Shown: positions 22,927 through 38,100, counted from the stretch's first letter. The stretch: DNA of 64,000 nucleotides from Tipula vernalis (GCA_958295665.1 OY282558.1:350219034-350283033), one strand, 5' to 3'. Notes: generated from the sequence alone by a model not told the origin. A program made the numbers and translations.

Positions 22927-23195
22927 CTATACACTGTCACCATTGGAGAAATGATCATTAGTATCGAATAGATCATGATCGTGTTCGTGATTGTTAATAT
23001 TATCATCACCATCATCGTCATCATCATCATCATCGTCGTCATCGTCTAACATTTCGGTTGAAATACATACGTGTGGTGGAATACTGGTTGGCGGGAGAGG
23101 GGCTGGAGGTATATGTAATTGTTCTGTGTGTAAACCGTGTAGGCTGCCGGAAAGACTGCCTCCACTTTGTAAATGGCGTCGACTGGAACCTAAGC
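22927..23195 (-). CDS. culd: Culd-like exon 13: cytoplasmic tail and stop codon
   Basis: Acceptor TATTTCTGCAG. The frame reads GLGSSRRHLQSGGSLSGSLH, a Pro-rich PPAPLPPTSIPP, an Asp run of 12, a His/Asp-rich stretch and SNGDSV, then TAG at 22927-22929. The plus-strand frame at 22991-23242 is its shadow. 269 nt. Confidence 0.88.
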
Positions 23196-26100
23196 CTGCA
23201 GAAATAGAAAAAAAAATGTTATTCATAATTGTTGAAGACTAAAAAGAATTAAAATTGTATTGTTATAGTAAATATTTCGTGTCAGATTCACAAATTTTGC
23301 TATTTATTAGCAGCAGCTGGTTTAAAGCAAGAAGGAATTTTATATTTTTTTAAACAAAACATTCAGAACGGAGCCCAGAGGTAACCAATAGGACAAGTTA
23401 CTATATCGACCTAAAAAACAATATTTAAAGAAAGATAAATTCAATATTTCTTGGAAGATTCATCATCAATAGATTAAAAATCAATATTACCCTGCCTAAA
23501 GTGCGACTCGCAAAATCTCAAATATTATTGAAAAATACCTTCTATATCCAACTTAACTTTACTGAATGTAACTAACTCAAAGCTATATGCTTATCTCGAG
23601 TAGCTCAAAACCAAAAATCTCGATTAATTCTATAAAAAGATGAAACTCACTCTCCCTTGCAAATTTCTAGGTATTCGAAACAAACGAAATATTCCGAAAC
23701 ACTCAAATAAACTTGAATTTAGCACAATATCGAAAACTCTATAAAATTTCGAACAATATCCTTTATTTAACAATCAGCGTCAAACAAAGCTCGAATAAAC
23801 TTAAAAAACAAAAAGCCTCGAAGATTCTTAGAAAATATCGATACACCATTAATTCTATAATATAGCGCAACTTAGTACATAATAGAATAATCTTGACGAA
23901 TCCTAAAAAAACTAGTTTCTCGAAACAAATAACTGGAGAAAGTCGAATAATATTTTTGAATAAGTTAGGTGCCAAAGCAGCTTATAAAGTTATTAAAATC
24001 CAGATATTAAAACATCTTAAATTCTCGAATCTTGAGCATTTCACCTAACTCAATGTATCACTTAATTCAATCCAAATAAAAAATCTATAAAATCTCAAAT
24101 AATATCTGTTACATAGCAATAACGCCAAATAATTCTCCAAATAAGCTAGAAAAACTCGAAAAATCCATGAAATTGTAGGATGACCCTATGTTGTATCAAA
24201 AATAAAATAATCTTGATTAATATTTATTAAGGCAATTCATCAATGTTATAACCTGTCATAATCGCGTTTTCCCACAACTGCGACTTGTGAATCGCAAGTT
24301 CGAAACACATAGCTAGAAATACGAGAGACACTCAATCGACATCGAAGGTTAAATTGGAATTTAATAAAATAGGTAAGGCCAATATTTCAGCCGATAATAA
24401 GGGCTTTTGACCAGCGATGGTCAATTGGCACCGATATCGTACGATTTGACACTCTTAGACTTCTTTCTTTGGGGTTATCTCAAAAGTAAGGTTTGTCCCA
24501 ATAAGCCAGAAACAATTCAAAAGCTAAAGGACGAGATAATAAAGTATTTTGGTGGAACAGAGGAGCAATTATACCAGCATGTCATCCTCTCCCCCCCCCC
24601 ATGTCCGCCGGCAGTATTATCAGGTTCATTAACAGCCTGAATATTGACTGGACGGATAATTAAACAGGGTCCGAGCACAAAAGATCTTTTAGGTCGCAGT
24701 GCGAGGTGGTTGAACGCCCACATGTCCCTTAATAATAATAATTTAATATAAGAAACGCCCAGATTACTCACTCACTGATTCTGTAACGCTCAATGCATAC
24801 TATGATTTCAAAAAAAAAAAATTAAAAAAATATTTGAAAGAAGAACGGTAAAATTAAAAATGATCATAGCGATCAAAACAGATCGCTTAATTATTTTGTT
24901 TTTTTTTACTAGAGCGGCAAAGGTCTTCAATTCGATTTTCATGCAATTTTATTTATTTTTATTTTTTTTAGTATTCATGTAATGTTTAAAAATTTTACTT
25001 TAGTAATTACACAAAAAATACGTGGTACGCGTTTATGATGCGCCTAAATGTTAGCGAAAACTACTAAAAATTATTTAAACACTGTTATATTATGAGTTGT
25101 AGTAAGCCATGAGAATTTTTCGGTAAAAAATGTTTTTCCTGTCATAAACTTCATAGCATGCTATGTTTGAACAAATAAAACAATATAACAATGAAAATTA
25201 AATAAAATTAAATTTATTGGAAGCATTCCCAGAAAAATCAAGTTGGCCAGAAAATTCTTAAAAAATGGAACTGGAAAGTCATATCCGGTTAGGTCGAATA
25301 GTAATACATAGAGACCGGGTCTTTCACCAACATCAGTCGAAAAGACCTAATAACTATTACGGTACATCTCACCAAAATAAACGGTTCACATTCTGCGCGA
25401 GGTGAAAAAATTAGTTGGGCCAAAGCTCTGACAAATTTATTTCCGAATCTATGTGGTGGTGACTGTAAAAAATTTGTAAGCTTATACATGGACAACTAAA
25501 TAAAAAACAATGTATGTATGTAATTCCAAATGTTTTTTAAGTGGCGGAAATATTGAGAATTCGCTTAAAATTACCAATAGAAACACTTCAGGAATAGGGC
25601 CCAATAATTTTACTAACACGATTTCTTCAGCTGGAAAAATACCACAAAATGCTGACAAACATTCCGATGATATTCGATTTTTAAAAAGTGATTACCCTAC
25701 TACTCAATATGAACAGATTTTTGATCAGATGCAAAAACCATTTTCTTGAGAGTGACTGTGAAAAAATATCAATTTTTCCTCAATTCCGATTGGTAAATTT
25801 TGAAATCTTAAAAAATTATCATTTTTATTTTAGAAAAACAACAAAACCTTTAAAATAAGTGGTTGGTGATGAACGCTCGAGCGAGAAAGACGTGTTTTGG
25901 TTTATCTGTGTAAATTAAATTTAATTTATGTAGGTTGTAAATTCATTGAACAAAAGTGCAGTGTGTGTTATTAATAATTAACTAAATTAAATTAAATCAG
26001 TTATTAAAAATTAATTAATAAAATTTTGTGCGTGATTACAGTTTGATATACTGCGAGTGAAATAGTTTCTTGTGTGTGTTTAAATAAATAAATACAAAGT

Positions 26101-29100
26101 GAAAATGATCGAATAAGTGATTATTTGTTTCTACTTCTAATGTAAATTTAATTTTTGAATATATGGTATGTAGTCAAATAACCAAATTAAAAATTCTAAA
26201 TTCTGGAATTCTCTATAAAAAATTGAGGTGTGGCCAACACACGACTTTTTTTTACGAACAGCGAATTTTGAGAAACTTATTATGCAAATTTCTTACAAAC
26301 TTTAGACTTTTTTTATTTTTTATTTTTTTCATGTTTTCTGTAAATTGTATATTTTTGAAATATTTGCAAAATAATTTTTCTGGTTTACGCAAGCTGGGAG
26401 CTGGGACCTCAAAATTTATGAATAAAGTTTAAACATGAAGTTGCAGTTTGATTGGCTAAACGACCTGGGCTACAAACTGACAGACATATAGACCAATAGA
26501 CACCACTTCGAAACATAATTTTTGGCATCAAGGACGTCAAAAATCTCAAGGTCGAAAATTAACATGACAATTTTGTTATTTTGTTTTATTTTTTTTTTTT
26601 TTTTGGATCATTTTGTATGTAATAGTGTTTTTGTAATGTTAAATTTTGTCGCCCAAGAGAGTGGTCACTCCCCGTTAGCCTATTTTTATTAAAATTCGCT
26701 GGGACCTCCCAATTTATGAAAAAATTTACAAATTTATTCTTTTGTAATTTAATTTTTATTTTTTTTTGATTTTTGATTGTTGGAAACGTTTAATGTTATA
26801 CATACATTTATCCTTAATTTAAATCTTATACTTTTTGAGACATTTACAAAATAAATTTTCTGGCCCAACGGAATGGTCACTTCCGGTAAGCCGAACTCCA
26901 GGTGATAATCGGTTATATCTGAATGTGTTAATAAATAATCAACCAATAACAGGTCTTTTAGATACAGGTGCTACAATTACAGTCTTAGGAGAAAATGCCC
27001 AAACATTTCTAAAAAATCAGAATTTAAAAACCAGACGTGAATTTACAAAAATTTTCGTGGCTAATGGTGAACCAATTGAAGTTTTAGAAGTAGTCGATTT
27101 ACCCATTTTGTTTAACAATAAAAAAAGAATTATTACAGCTTATGTTATTCCTCAAATTAAAAAACCGTTGATCTTAGGCATCGATTTTTGGCAACAGTTT
27201 GATTTAAATCTATTCCTTTATCTAATGGATTTCAAGGAAAATAATAATACTAATCCACTATTTCTCAATGCAGAATAATCAGATAGAATTGAAAAAATAA
27301 TTAAACTATTTCCACTAACTAGCACTACCAAATTTGGATGTACACATTTGGTTAAACATAAGATCAATGTAGGTGAAAATTCGCCCATAATTCAAAGATG
27401 TTACCCTATTTCTCCACATCTCTTAAAAGAGGCCGATAAAGAAATTCAGCGTATGCTACAGCTGGACGTTATTCGACCATGTCCTCAATCTCCTTGGAGA
27501 TCTCCCATGAGCATAGTCTATAAACCAAATGAGAAAATTCGTATTTGCCTCGATGCACGAACATTGAATTTCGTTATTATTAAAGATTCTTACCCTATGC
27601 CTCACCTTGAAAATATTTTGTCCAACCTACAAGGGACAAAATATTTAACGTCTTTAGATCTTTCCGATGCATATTGGCAAATCCCATTAGAACAGGAATC
27701 GCAAGAAAATACAGCTTTTACTTTAACGGGTAGGCCCTTATATATGTTCGCTAGGATGCCGTTTGGTTTAGTAGGTGCACCAGCTACAATGGCTAGATTA
27801 GCCGATTCCTTAATTGGACAGAAGTTAGCCCCTCATGTATGGACATACCTAGACGATATAATTATAGCTACGGCTGATTTTGAAACACACCTCAAATTTC
27901 TGAAAATTGTTGCGAAAAGACTAACAGACGCAAATTAAACGATAAATAGAGAAAAATCCAAGTTTTGCGTGCCAGAACTACAATACCTGGGATTTGTAAT
28001 AATCGAACAAGGAATAAAAATCTCTCCGTATAAAGTTGATGCAATTATAAAATATCCGCCACCAAAACCCGTTAAATAAATTAGGCAGTTTTTGGGTGTT
28101 GCAGGCTGGAATCGCCGAATTATTGAAAATTATTCAACTATTGTCGCTTCGATCACCCATCTGTTAAAAGGCAAACCAGCCAAAATAGCCTGGACATCAC
28201 AAGCTGAAATCGCTTTTTCTCAAATAAAACAGGCCATTGCGAAAGCACCAAGTCTCCACAGTCCAGATTACACCAAACAGTTTTTCGTCGCAACAGATGC
28301 TTCTAATATAGGTATTGGCAGTCAGCTATATCAAACAATTGACAATCAAAATTACCCTATTGCAGAAAAATTTTCTAATTATCGTGTTGTAGACACTAAA
28401 TTATTTAAATTCTGTCAAAATATAAACAAATTCGGAGTTGAAGATTACACATGGAAAGAAGTCATTCCGGAAGTAAACCGACAAGCATTACTGAATAAAT
28501 ATCATAATGAACCGAAATCCGGTCATTTCGGTAACTTCAAAACTTATCGTCGACTATTGGAAAGGTATTATTGGCCTGCAATGATGCAAGATGTGAAAGA
28601 ATATATCTCTCAATGAAGTATTTGTAAAACCACAAAATCACCAACGGTAAATTTATTACCTCCAATGGGTTATTTCCGAAAAGCGACACGACCATAGGAA
28701 CTAATTAGTGTAGACTACGTGGGTCAATTTCCCAAATCAAAGAATGGAAATATATTTATTTTAGTGGTAATAGATACGTTTTCAAAATATCCTCTAATTT
28801 TTCCGGTAAGGAATGCCAAATTTCCCACTCTTCGAAAGAAATTAGAAGAAAATATTTTCGATATATTCTCCGTACCTAGAGCTATAATTTCGGACAACGG
28901 TCCTCAATTTCCTTGTAAAGAATTTCAAAGTTTTTTAAAGCAGCACAACGTAACTCACTATAAGTCAGCAATTTATAGTCCTCACACCAATCCAGTAGAA
29001 TGCACTAACCAAGTTATTGGCAATGCAATTCGAGCATTTATTGTAGATTTAAATCCTAAAAACTGGGGTAAACATATTTCTTCAATTGGCGTAGCAATTC

Positions 29101-32100
29101 GATCAGCACTTCATGAAATCTCTCAGTGCACTCCTTATTTCCTTAATTTCGGTATGGAAATGATTACTGACGGAAATGATTATAAAAATCTTTAACATTT
29201 TCTGAACCCCAGCAGAGAAGATCAGTTAGTAAAGGTAAATAGGATACGTAAAATTGTATCTGAAAAACTTGAAAATGTATTTAATAAAAATCGGCATAAT
29301 TACAATCTAAGAGCCCGAGCACCATCATTTTCAGAAGGCCAAATGGTATGGCGAAGAAATTTTACTCTGTCAGATTCCAAAAAGAACATAATGTCCAAAC
29401 TATTACCAAAATGGTTTCCAGCAACGGTTCAAAAGAAATTGGGTTCGAATGGATATTTCATAAGAGATAATGAGACTGGAAGATTAATAAATTATCATGG
29501 TAAAGATTTAAAACCTTAAGTAAACTTATTTTTTTTATTTTATTTTTTTTTATTAAGAATATTAATGTTGATAAAATAGTATGTCTTTACACTAAAATGA
29601 GATTTTGGTTTAGAAACCATGTTTCTGGTTTAAAACTTATCCTGGGCAGCAGGATAAATGACACGATCATTTTTTTTTAAACGATCGTTCTAAATAAAAA
29701 AAATAAATATTTTTAAGGGGCCTTAGAATGCCACCCGTATTGTTTAGTTTTGCTAAAGGTGCTTTGCACATGGGAAATAAGAGATAAAAATAAAAATTTC
29801 TAGCAATAAGTTTTTGGTATGTGTAATGCAATTAGATCTTAAAGCATCATTTGACAGCTGCAAAAACCATAAACTATTTTACGTAACAATAATTTTTTTT
29901 TACCTAGATATTTAGATGTTAAGATTCAATAGTTAAAATAGGACTAAGAAACCCTATCATAAAACATTTTATGGTAGGCTCAATAGCAATATAAAAATGA
30001 AAAATAAAATAATAATAATATTTTAACAATAACATAGATAGTACCCAATGAGGACTCTTATTTGACAATTATGCCAAAAATCGTACATTGATTGGGTAAA
30101 TTTTTTTTTGGAAGAATAAGTAAAGTTAGAGAGGGGGATTTAACCATCCCACACGAAAAATAAATAAATTAAATGTTTTTTTGGGAAAGATAATGAGTGA
30201 TCGAATAGTCAAAGCACAAGTCACATTTCTAAATTAAAATTATTTTCAAAATACTATATACCCTGATAATACAAAAAAAAAAAAAAAAAAAAAATTTATT
30301 TTAATTACTCTCCATTGTTTTTCTTTTTGTAAAGAGTGAACATAAATGTTTACAAAACAAAAATTAATTTGTTTGTAAAATCAATTTTATAAATAAAAAT
30401 AAAAAAAAAATAAAAACTAATAATACAAAAAAATTGAGAGTTTGAAATTTAATTTGTGATGTGATTATGCATTAATAAATAATCAATTTTATTAATAAAA
30501 ATTAAAATAAAAACAGTAAAAAAATAATAATAATAAATATAATAAAATAAATTAAAAGTTTTTTTTTTTTTTGATTGTTGTGTTCAAAAGAACTTTATAA
30601 AAACATTCAGTGGTGACGACGCATTTAGATAAGCGTCAAATAAATATCAAAAATGCTGCAGTTTTTTTGCTATGGTGATTTGTACCAAATAAATTTGAGA
30701 AAAAGTCTTCGTGAAAATTGGTGGAAAAACTTTGAGTGGGTGAAACTTTAAAAAAAAAATAGAGCAGAAGGAAAAGAGGATACGCAACACATAGCGTGCA
30801 GAGAGGAAGAGGTATTCCGTGCTCGATCCAGCAGTGATTTGGCGGTTCAACTAAACTATAAGTTATTTTTTTTTTATTTATTTTTGTTTAATAAAATCAG
30901 ATTTATGAATTTTAGTTTTTTTCGTTTGTTTTCATTTTTTTTGTGTATTTTATTTGGAAAAAAACAAAAACTCACGCCCGCGCTGAGTAAGTTATTAGCT
31001 GGCAATCTAGGCAATGGTATACAATAGTGTGTGTGTGTATTTTACTAAATTATGACGTGTCAATTACTTTTAATATTGAAAACAGTATTAAAAGAACTTT
31101 GTCCACGAATATCTGATAATATGGTATATTCATTATTCATTGCTGTCAGTGATTAATCATTAATCACTGTTATTAATTTTTTTAAATTTTATCTAGAAGT
31201 CCTTTCTCCCATTATTCACTACTTGCAAGAAAGTTATTCATGTAAATTTCATTTTTGAAATTGTTTCTAGTAGTCTTTTCTGAAATATTATTCTAGTAGT
31301 CAATGGCAGTGGGAATATATCATTTTCATTTTAATTAAATTAAGATGTCAAAATGTCAACGGAAATTATTTTAGGATTATTTAAAGGGTTTGATTATAAA
31401 ATACAATATTATTTATCGGTCGTGGACAAAGTGTCGTATTCTACTCACATATGACGGCTGTTATACACTCAGATGATTTACGATACTCGCCAATCGGCTC
31501 GCGTCGGTAAACTTCATCTTGAATAATATACTATTTAAGGCTAGGATTAAAAGCGTAGCTTAGCAAAATGTACATTTTCATAATCATTACGAAAAGGCCA
31601 ACTTTAATACCCAACAATATTATTAAAGCAAGCTACTTTTAAGACATTTTTAAGGGATTTGTGACGGTATGTTTATCAAATAATTTGTTTCAATTTCATA
31701 ACATAAATAATCATTATGCCCCAGAAAATACCGCTAAGCATTTTCAAAAATTATTTCTAAACAATTTCTAGATTTATAGCTTACCTGTGGCACTTGTTGT
31801 TGAGTCATAATGAGCTGCATTTCTATGTAATCCTAATTGTCGATGATGTCTACGTTTTCGTTTTCGATGGCAAAGTGTGCAAAGCAGGCAAATTAGGAGA
31901 GATCCTGCGGCTATTGATGATATTATCAGGGCCCCTCGATCCTCTTCCGGTGCCACCGTTATGCCTGCGTGTCCATTTTTCAAATTTTAATTGTTTGCCG
32001 GAGTTTATAATATTTTTTTAAAAATTTTTTTTTTTTAGTTTATTTGGTCACCAACCGCACATATATTTTCATGTTTTTGGTAAAATTGATTCAAAAATAA

Positions 32101-35100
32101 CAAACAAATATATTTAAAAAAAAAAAAAAAAATGAAAAAAGAGAAATATAATTTATAATTAGTATGTAGATTCATTAAAGTTAAAATTAGATTATTTGAT
32201 GGACATTAATTTTTAAATTTGATATTTATTGTATTTATTTTATATAATAAATGTTGATTCATATTTTATCATTTTTTATTATCAATTGAAAATTGTTTTT
32301 TATTTTTAAATTTCGTTTTTTATTTTAATTTAATTTTAATTGTGTAGTAAATAATTTGATTTCAAAATTAAACAAAAAAAAAAAAAACAACATAAAATTT
32401 AATTAATTTTTTGTTTGTGTTACAATGAAATTGATTTATTTTTTATGATTGTATTTTATTAATTATTATGATTTTTTTTTTAATAATTTATTTATTTTGT
32501 TTTGTTATGTGGTAATGATGAATTTGATGAAAATCAACAATAAAAATAAAATCGTTAATAAAATCATAATAATAAAAGAAGATAATAAAAAAATGTAATT
32601 CATAAAACAAAACGAAATAGATTAATTGATTAACATTATTTAGATTTATTGTTTTTAATTAAATTTTGAGTAACATTAAAAGCAAACCAAATCTTAAAAT
32701 GCAATCTAGGCTAGATAATTTGTATTATTGTAAATTGTAATAAAGGAATTTAATAAAAAGCATTTTAAATTCACATGAAATAATTATTATAAACTCATGC
32801 TCGGTTTCTCGTTTATAAACACACGTACACACCCACATTCACACGTTAAATTAACCAAAGCCAGCGGTAAATTTAACCAAACACTGAATTTAATAAAAAA
32901 GGAACAAAAACGCAAACTTATGTACGAGTAACTAAGTTTATTTTAAAAATAAAGAATGAAACTCACGTGATGACGTTAGTATTAGTTTTTTTTTTAAATA
33001 GGGAAGATTATTGTGATGGTTTTAAATACAGTTTTTATTTTTCTAACATGCACACTCTTTGTTGTCATTAAACATCTTTGATTCAAAAAAATATAATTTG
33101 TTAAAGTTAAAATTTTTTTTAAAAACAAAAACCAACGAAAAATTGAAAATTTAACTGTTTTTTTATTAACATTTTCTTGTGTCTCTGTGTGGGGCGTGTA
33201 TTTGTATGTGAGTGTGTGTGTGTGTGTAAAAATTATTTATTGAATGATCTTTGGATGGTTTTTGTTGTTAGTTTTTTATTTTAATATTATGTCAATGTGA
33301 AGTATATAGTGATCCAAAAAATAAAAACCAGGAGTTGAATATTAGGCAAAGAAACGCCATTTTCTCCACCTGGTGGAAGACAGTCACAAAAGAGAAAAAG
33401 GAAAAAAGAGAAAAATAAAAAATAGTAATTATAATTATCGTTTAGGTTAAAAGAAAAATAGAAATTATTATGGATGATAGTAAATAAATATGGATGAAAC
33501 AAAATACAAAGTTACTAACTACAGATATACAGTATGTTTATACGAAAATAATTTGAATGATATTTATGGAATTATAATGAACTAGGTCTTATTGAAGAGC
33601 AGCCAAATTTTACCATTGAACCATTTATATTTTGTTCAACCTTGTAAACAGTTGTATGCGTAACGACTTGCGTAAATTATGCATGATTTGTACTATATTG
33701 TATTTTTTCTATTTCTCATATATTTGTATCAACATTTGTTGTATCAACTAGAAAAGTTAGTGTTTTTATACATATATTGTGCATACTCAACAAATGTTAT
33801 TTTTGTCTAGCACTGACCAACGGTAAGCGACAATGGCACCCGGTAAGGGATAATGAATACGATACTAGCCTCATGTGAGCAGACCTCTACTGGAAAGCTG
33901 ACCAACAAGATAAAGCCCAATATTAACTTATAACTTTTCTACGACAAATTCTGCACAGTCGATGCCGAATTAACACATATCTTACCTGATGGCCATCCAT
34001 ATCGGAAGCAAAATTATGAGAATACGAAATATGTACTTCTTGAGGCTAAACAAATCTGAGGAAGAGAAGCAGCAGGCAGAACAAAATTTACAACACGAGG
34101 TAGCGAACACTTCCTCCTACAGGATTCTAGATGACGATGATTTCGAAAATGAAGATAACATTGCAATTGCACTACCAAATCCAAATGGCGACAACAAAGA
34201 TGCTGAAGCAAAATTTCAGCAGTATCACAATAATAATTACAACAAGCCTTACTGTGAGCTAAAAACTAAACAGCTAATGCAGCTGACGTAGAGTTTGGAA
34301 ACGAATACATACTTTAAAAAAAACTTGTTTGAAGAAATCAAAGCGGAAAACGAGTGGTGCTTCATTGAGATTCAGCAGAAGTTCGAAAAGATTTCTGTGG
34401 ATTTTCTAAAAGTTACCAACCATTGAAATTCCCTTATTCTACGGGGATTATAAGCAATGGACAAGTTTTTATAGCCTGTTCAATAAAACGGTCCATCAAA
34501 ATGAGAGCTTGTCATAACAAAGAGAGGATATGTATTAACTTTTTTCCTTGGTTAGAGGACAAGCAGCAACGAACACTCTTTTCGCCAGATACGATAACAA
34601 GCGATTTTTAGCCAGCAAGCACGTAAGTGTATTGTTAGACCTACCCAGTTTAACGGTCGAATATGTTAGCGGGTTAAGGTCAATAAACATCACCTCTTTG
34701 GAATGTCTATTTGCAATAAACAATCTAGGTGTAGAGACCAAAAACTCGGGCGCCTTAGTGATAGGCATTTTAACAAAGAAATTTGATGCTGAAACACACA
34801 GTATTTATGAGAGCACAATCAAAACTCGAAAAGAAATTCAACTATTACAAAATTTCTTTAGTTTCCTGGAATTAAGATTTCAATCGTTGGAAACTATAAC
34901 TAGAGACAAAGGCAACAAGAGACAGCAGCCGCAGCACCAACAAAATGTTGTAAAGAACGCAACATATGGTATGTGACAATGACAAATGAACCATCCTACG
35001 CGTATTGTGATGAGATTCATGAAGTTACCGGTTGCAATTGTTTTTCGTGTTGCGTTATTTGATATTACGACTAATATTTCGCCTTCAGTTTTGGAATATA

Positions 35101-38100
35101 ATAATCCCCCTGTATTAGCTCCATCATCTTTTAACCATAAAAGTACTCCTCATTGTCTGCCATTTGCTTTATTTTGGTTTTTTGTTCCTTAGGTATATAC
35201 TTGATATACATTTATTGCTCCCCGATTTCATTGTAGTGATAGACGATATCTTAATTTAGTATGTATTCCTTATTTGGATTATACTCGAGTAATTTTTTTG
35301 AGTCAAATGTATATAACTGTCATTATCTTGAATCATTCAGTATCACAGCATTTCTGCTCAGAGCATCTATTGTACATGTTTCATTCATTTATAACTTGTC
35401 GATGTTCCAAGGTATAGCTGAAATCTTCAAGTAATAGTAACCTTTATCCAGCAATTTTCGGTACTAGCTGCTTCTTGATATGTAAACTTGTCATCTTTCT
35501 TTTGTAGTTCGACATGAATTTACGTAAATTTCCTTGTAAATTTCATAAATGCTCTTTCGATAAGGGTTTGAAAAATTATATTTGTGAATATTTGGAACGC
35601 AGGCGGAGATGTCCTTATACCAAATGGAACAAAACAAAACTCAAAATGATCTGTGTAGTTACAAGTGCGGTGTATTATTTGTGCGAATAACGAAGCCAAA
35701 GGGACTTGAAGTGTATTATTATTTTATTTATATTAATAAGCTTTTTATAGACAATTTACTTTATTAGTTATATATTATTATTATTATTATTAATTTTAAT
35801 TTTTGTCCAAATATTCCTGTACTATTTTTTATTCTATACCTAATTTAATTGCTTTTTTTATATAAAAAAATTTTTTATTAAGTTTAAAAATAAGTCCACA
35901 GAAGATGACTAACAAGTCGAAATATTTGGACAAAAATTAAAATTAATAATAATAATAATAATATATAACTAATAAAGTAAATTGTCTATAAAAAGCTTAT
36001 TAATATAAATAAATTACATATTAAAACAGACAAATTAAGCATTAATGTATTATTATGGTGTATGGTTGGCCATATGTAACTCCGTACCATGAATACCATA
36101 AGATCTATCATCTATTTTACTTAATAGGACATTTGGGCATTTGGAATACTGTGAAATACATGGTCTTACAATTACCCACAACTATTCAGAGATTGAGAGT
36201 TAGTCTTGGGAGTTACTAGATTCGTTATATACTCTGTCATTACTACTTCCCTCAAGATCTAGGTTTAATTTTACAAATTGAATTTGGTGAATCGGAACGC
36301 TCACACTGTTTCTTCCATCAAGTTCAGGGGTTAGACTTTTCAGAAAAATGAGGAAGGTGCGATTTCATTTCACTACAAAATTATCTGAGCTGTGGCAATT
36401 TTGTCTGTGAATTCCAGATTCAAAAGCTTTATGGCCGAGCAACGAACATATCTCGAGCCCGCTGATTTGTTACTAGACATGATAGTATAAGTGAGCATAT
36501 TTGCTAATTCTTTTCGTGAATATTGAAGAAATATAAATTTGACAAGTATCGATTTTGATTCTTAATTCGTTAATATTTTTAGCACCATAAAGTAAATTTA
36601 CTCAACGGCAACTATTCCACTTACAACAAAACTACTATTATCTAAGAGTTTAGCACTACTTACTTCGACTTGAAATTCTTTCATTAAACTCGTTCTTAAT
36701 GATCGCCACGATTTTAAGTCAGGATATGTTATAAAAGCTTTGACTATAACAAATTATTGAATTGCAACTAAATTAAAAATTTTAATTGAATTTTTCATAT
36801 CTCCAACCGAAGTTTCAATTCTATAATTCGGACTGAAGCAAGAACTTGGGATTGTTTATCCATTAACTGAATTATATTTGGTCGTTGTAAATACTCTGTT
36901 CATCTGGTATACTACGACATTCAGAAAATCTGTTTTGATCCGCATCAGATGTTGTTTTGGTATCATTGAATTATAGCGTCAAGTGACTCCCTCTATCACT
37001 TTCGTTAGAGCGCGTTTAGTTTAACTTTAATGTCTCTATCTCGATATTTAAAAAACCTTGACCACTGTTAATCGTTTGAAGTGTTGTTCTTAAGTTTCTG
37101 ATTTTCTTGCGATCATCAAAATCATTCATAGTATGTTGCACCCCATTAAGTAAAATCATAGTAACATTTTAAATCTGGAAATCTTTAAATTTTAAAGATT
37201 TCTTCTCTGTAGGATAATTTAACTGAGTGCAATTTTTACTCGTAATTCAGTTCTAAGATAAAGTCGATTAATATCGAAATCTCTAATGTAATAAATAGAA
37301 AGCTTGAAAAACCCCAGAAAATATCAAAAATCTTGGTATATCATCAACATCATTCAACTCAAACATCTTGCAAATAAAGAGTATAAGCGAGGAACTCGAA
37401 TTGACTCGAATAATTTCTAACCCGGTATCCAACTATACTACTATTTACCGGGTCAACCCGGTAAATTCAGATATATTATATTTAGCTATACAGAGTTTTG
37501 CCGTATTCCGATTTCATGCCCTGGTTCCAGATGATGATTTTTTATTAATTTTTTATTTATGAGTTTTTTGCTTGGAACTGATAGTTGCTTAATATTACAG
37601 ACATATCGTCATCCCAGAATTTATCCATCTTGGAGTTAGATCTACGACCTTACGTAAAATTGTAAACTGGATCACCAAATTAAATTTCGGAATCATTTTT
37701 ATAATAAATTGTCATCCCAGATTTTAAATGACAAAAATGGATTTGAATAAAAATAGGGTCAGGACCGTCACAATACAAAATGGCACACCTAACTCCAAAA
37801 AGATTAAAATGCGAGGTGACGATATTACTGATGTTTCGAAACTGTTAGCTTGTTCGATTTGGAGATCATTCAGTAAGTTTGATATGTTAATGGAGGGTAT
37901 TCGGTTCAGTATTTATTCATGTTTGCTCAAGAATCATAGAGATAGTACTCGAAGTTCGAAATCCGGGAAATTTCAAGATTATTTGAGAGTTCCAATGTCA
38001 TTCGAGTGGCTTGTTTTGCTTGATGTTTCTGACATTCATAAATAATATTCGATGATTATCGTTACCTAGATTTTTGTTACGCGGTCTTATACCAATAACT

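Noticed and set aside
22991..23242. Plus-strand ORF rich in Ser
   Set aside because: Shadow of the poly-Asp codons of the minus-strand terminal exon.
25860..26160. 5' LTR of the gypsy element
   Set aside because: No segment here matches the candidate 3' LTR region at 29.7-30.6 kb, so an LTR pair could not be supported.
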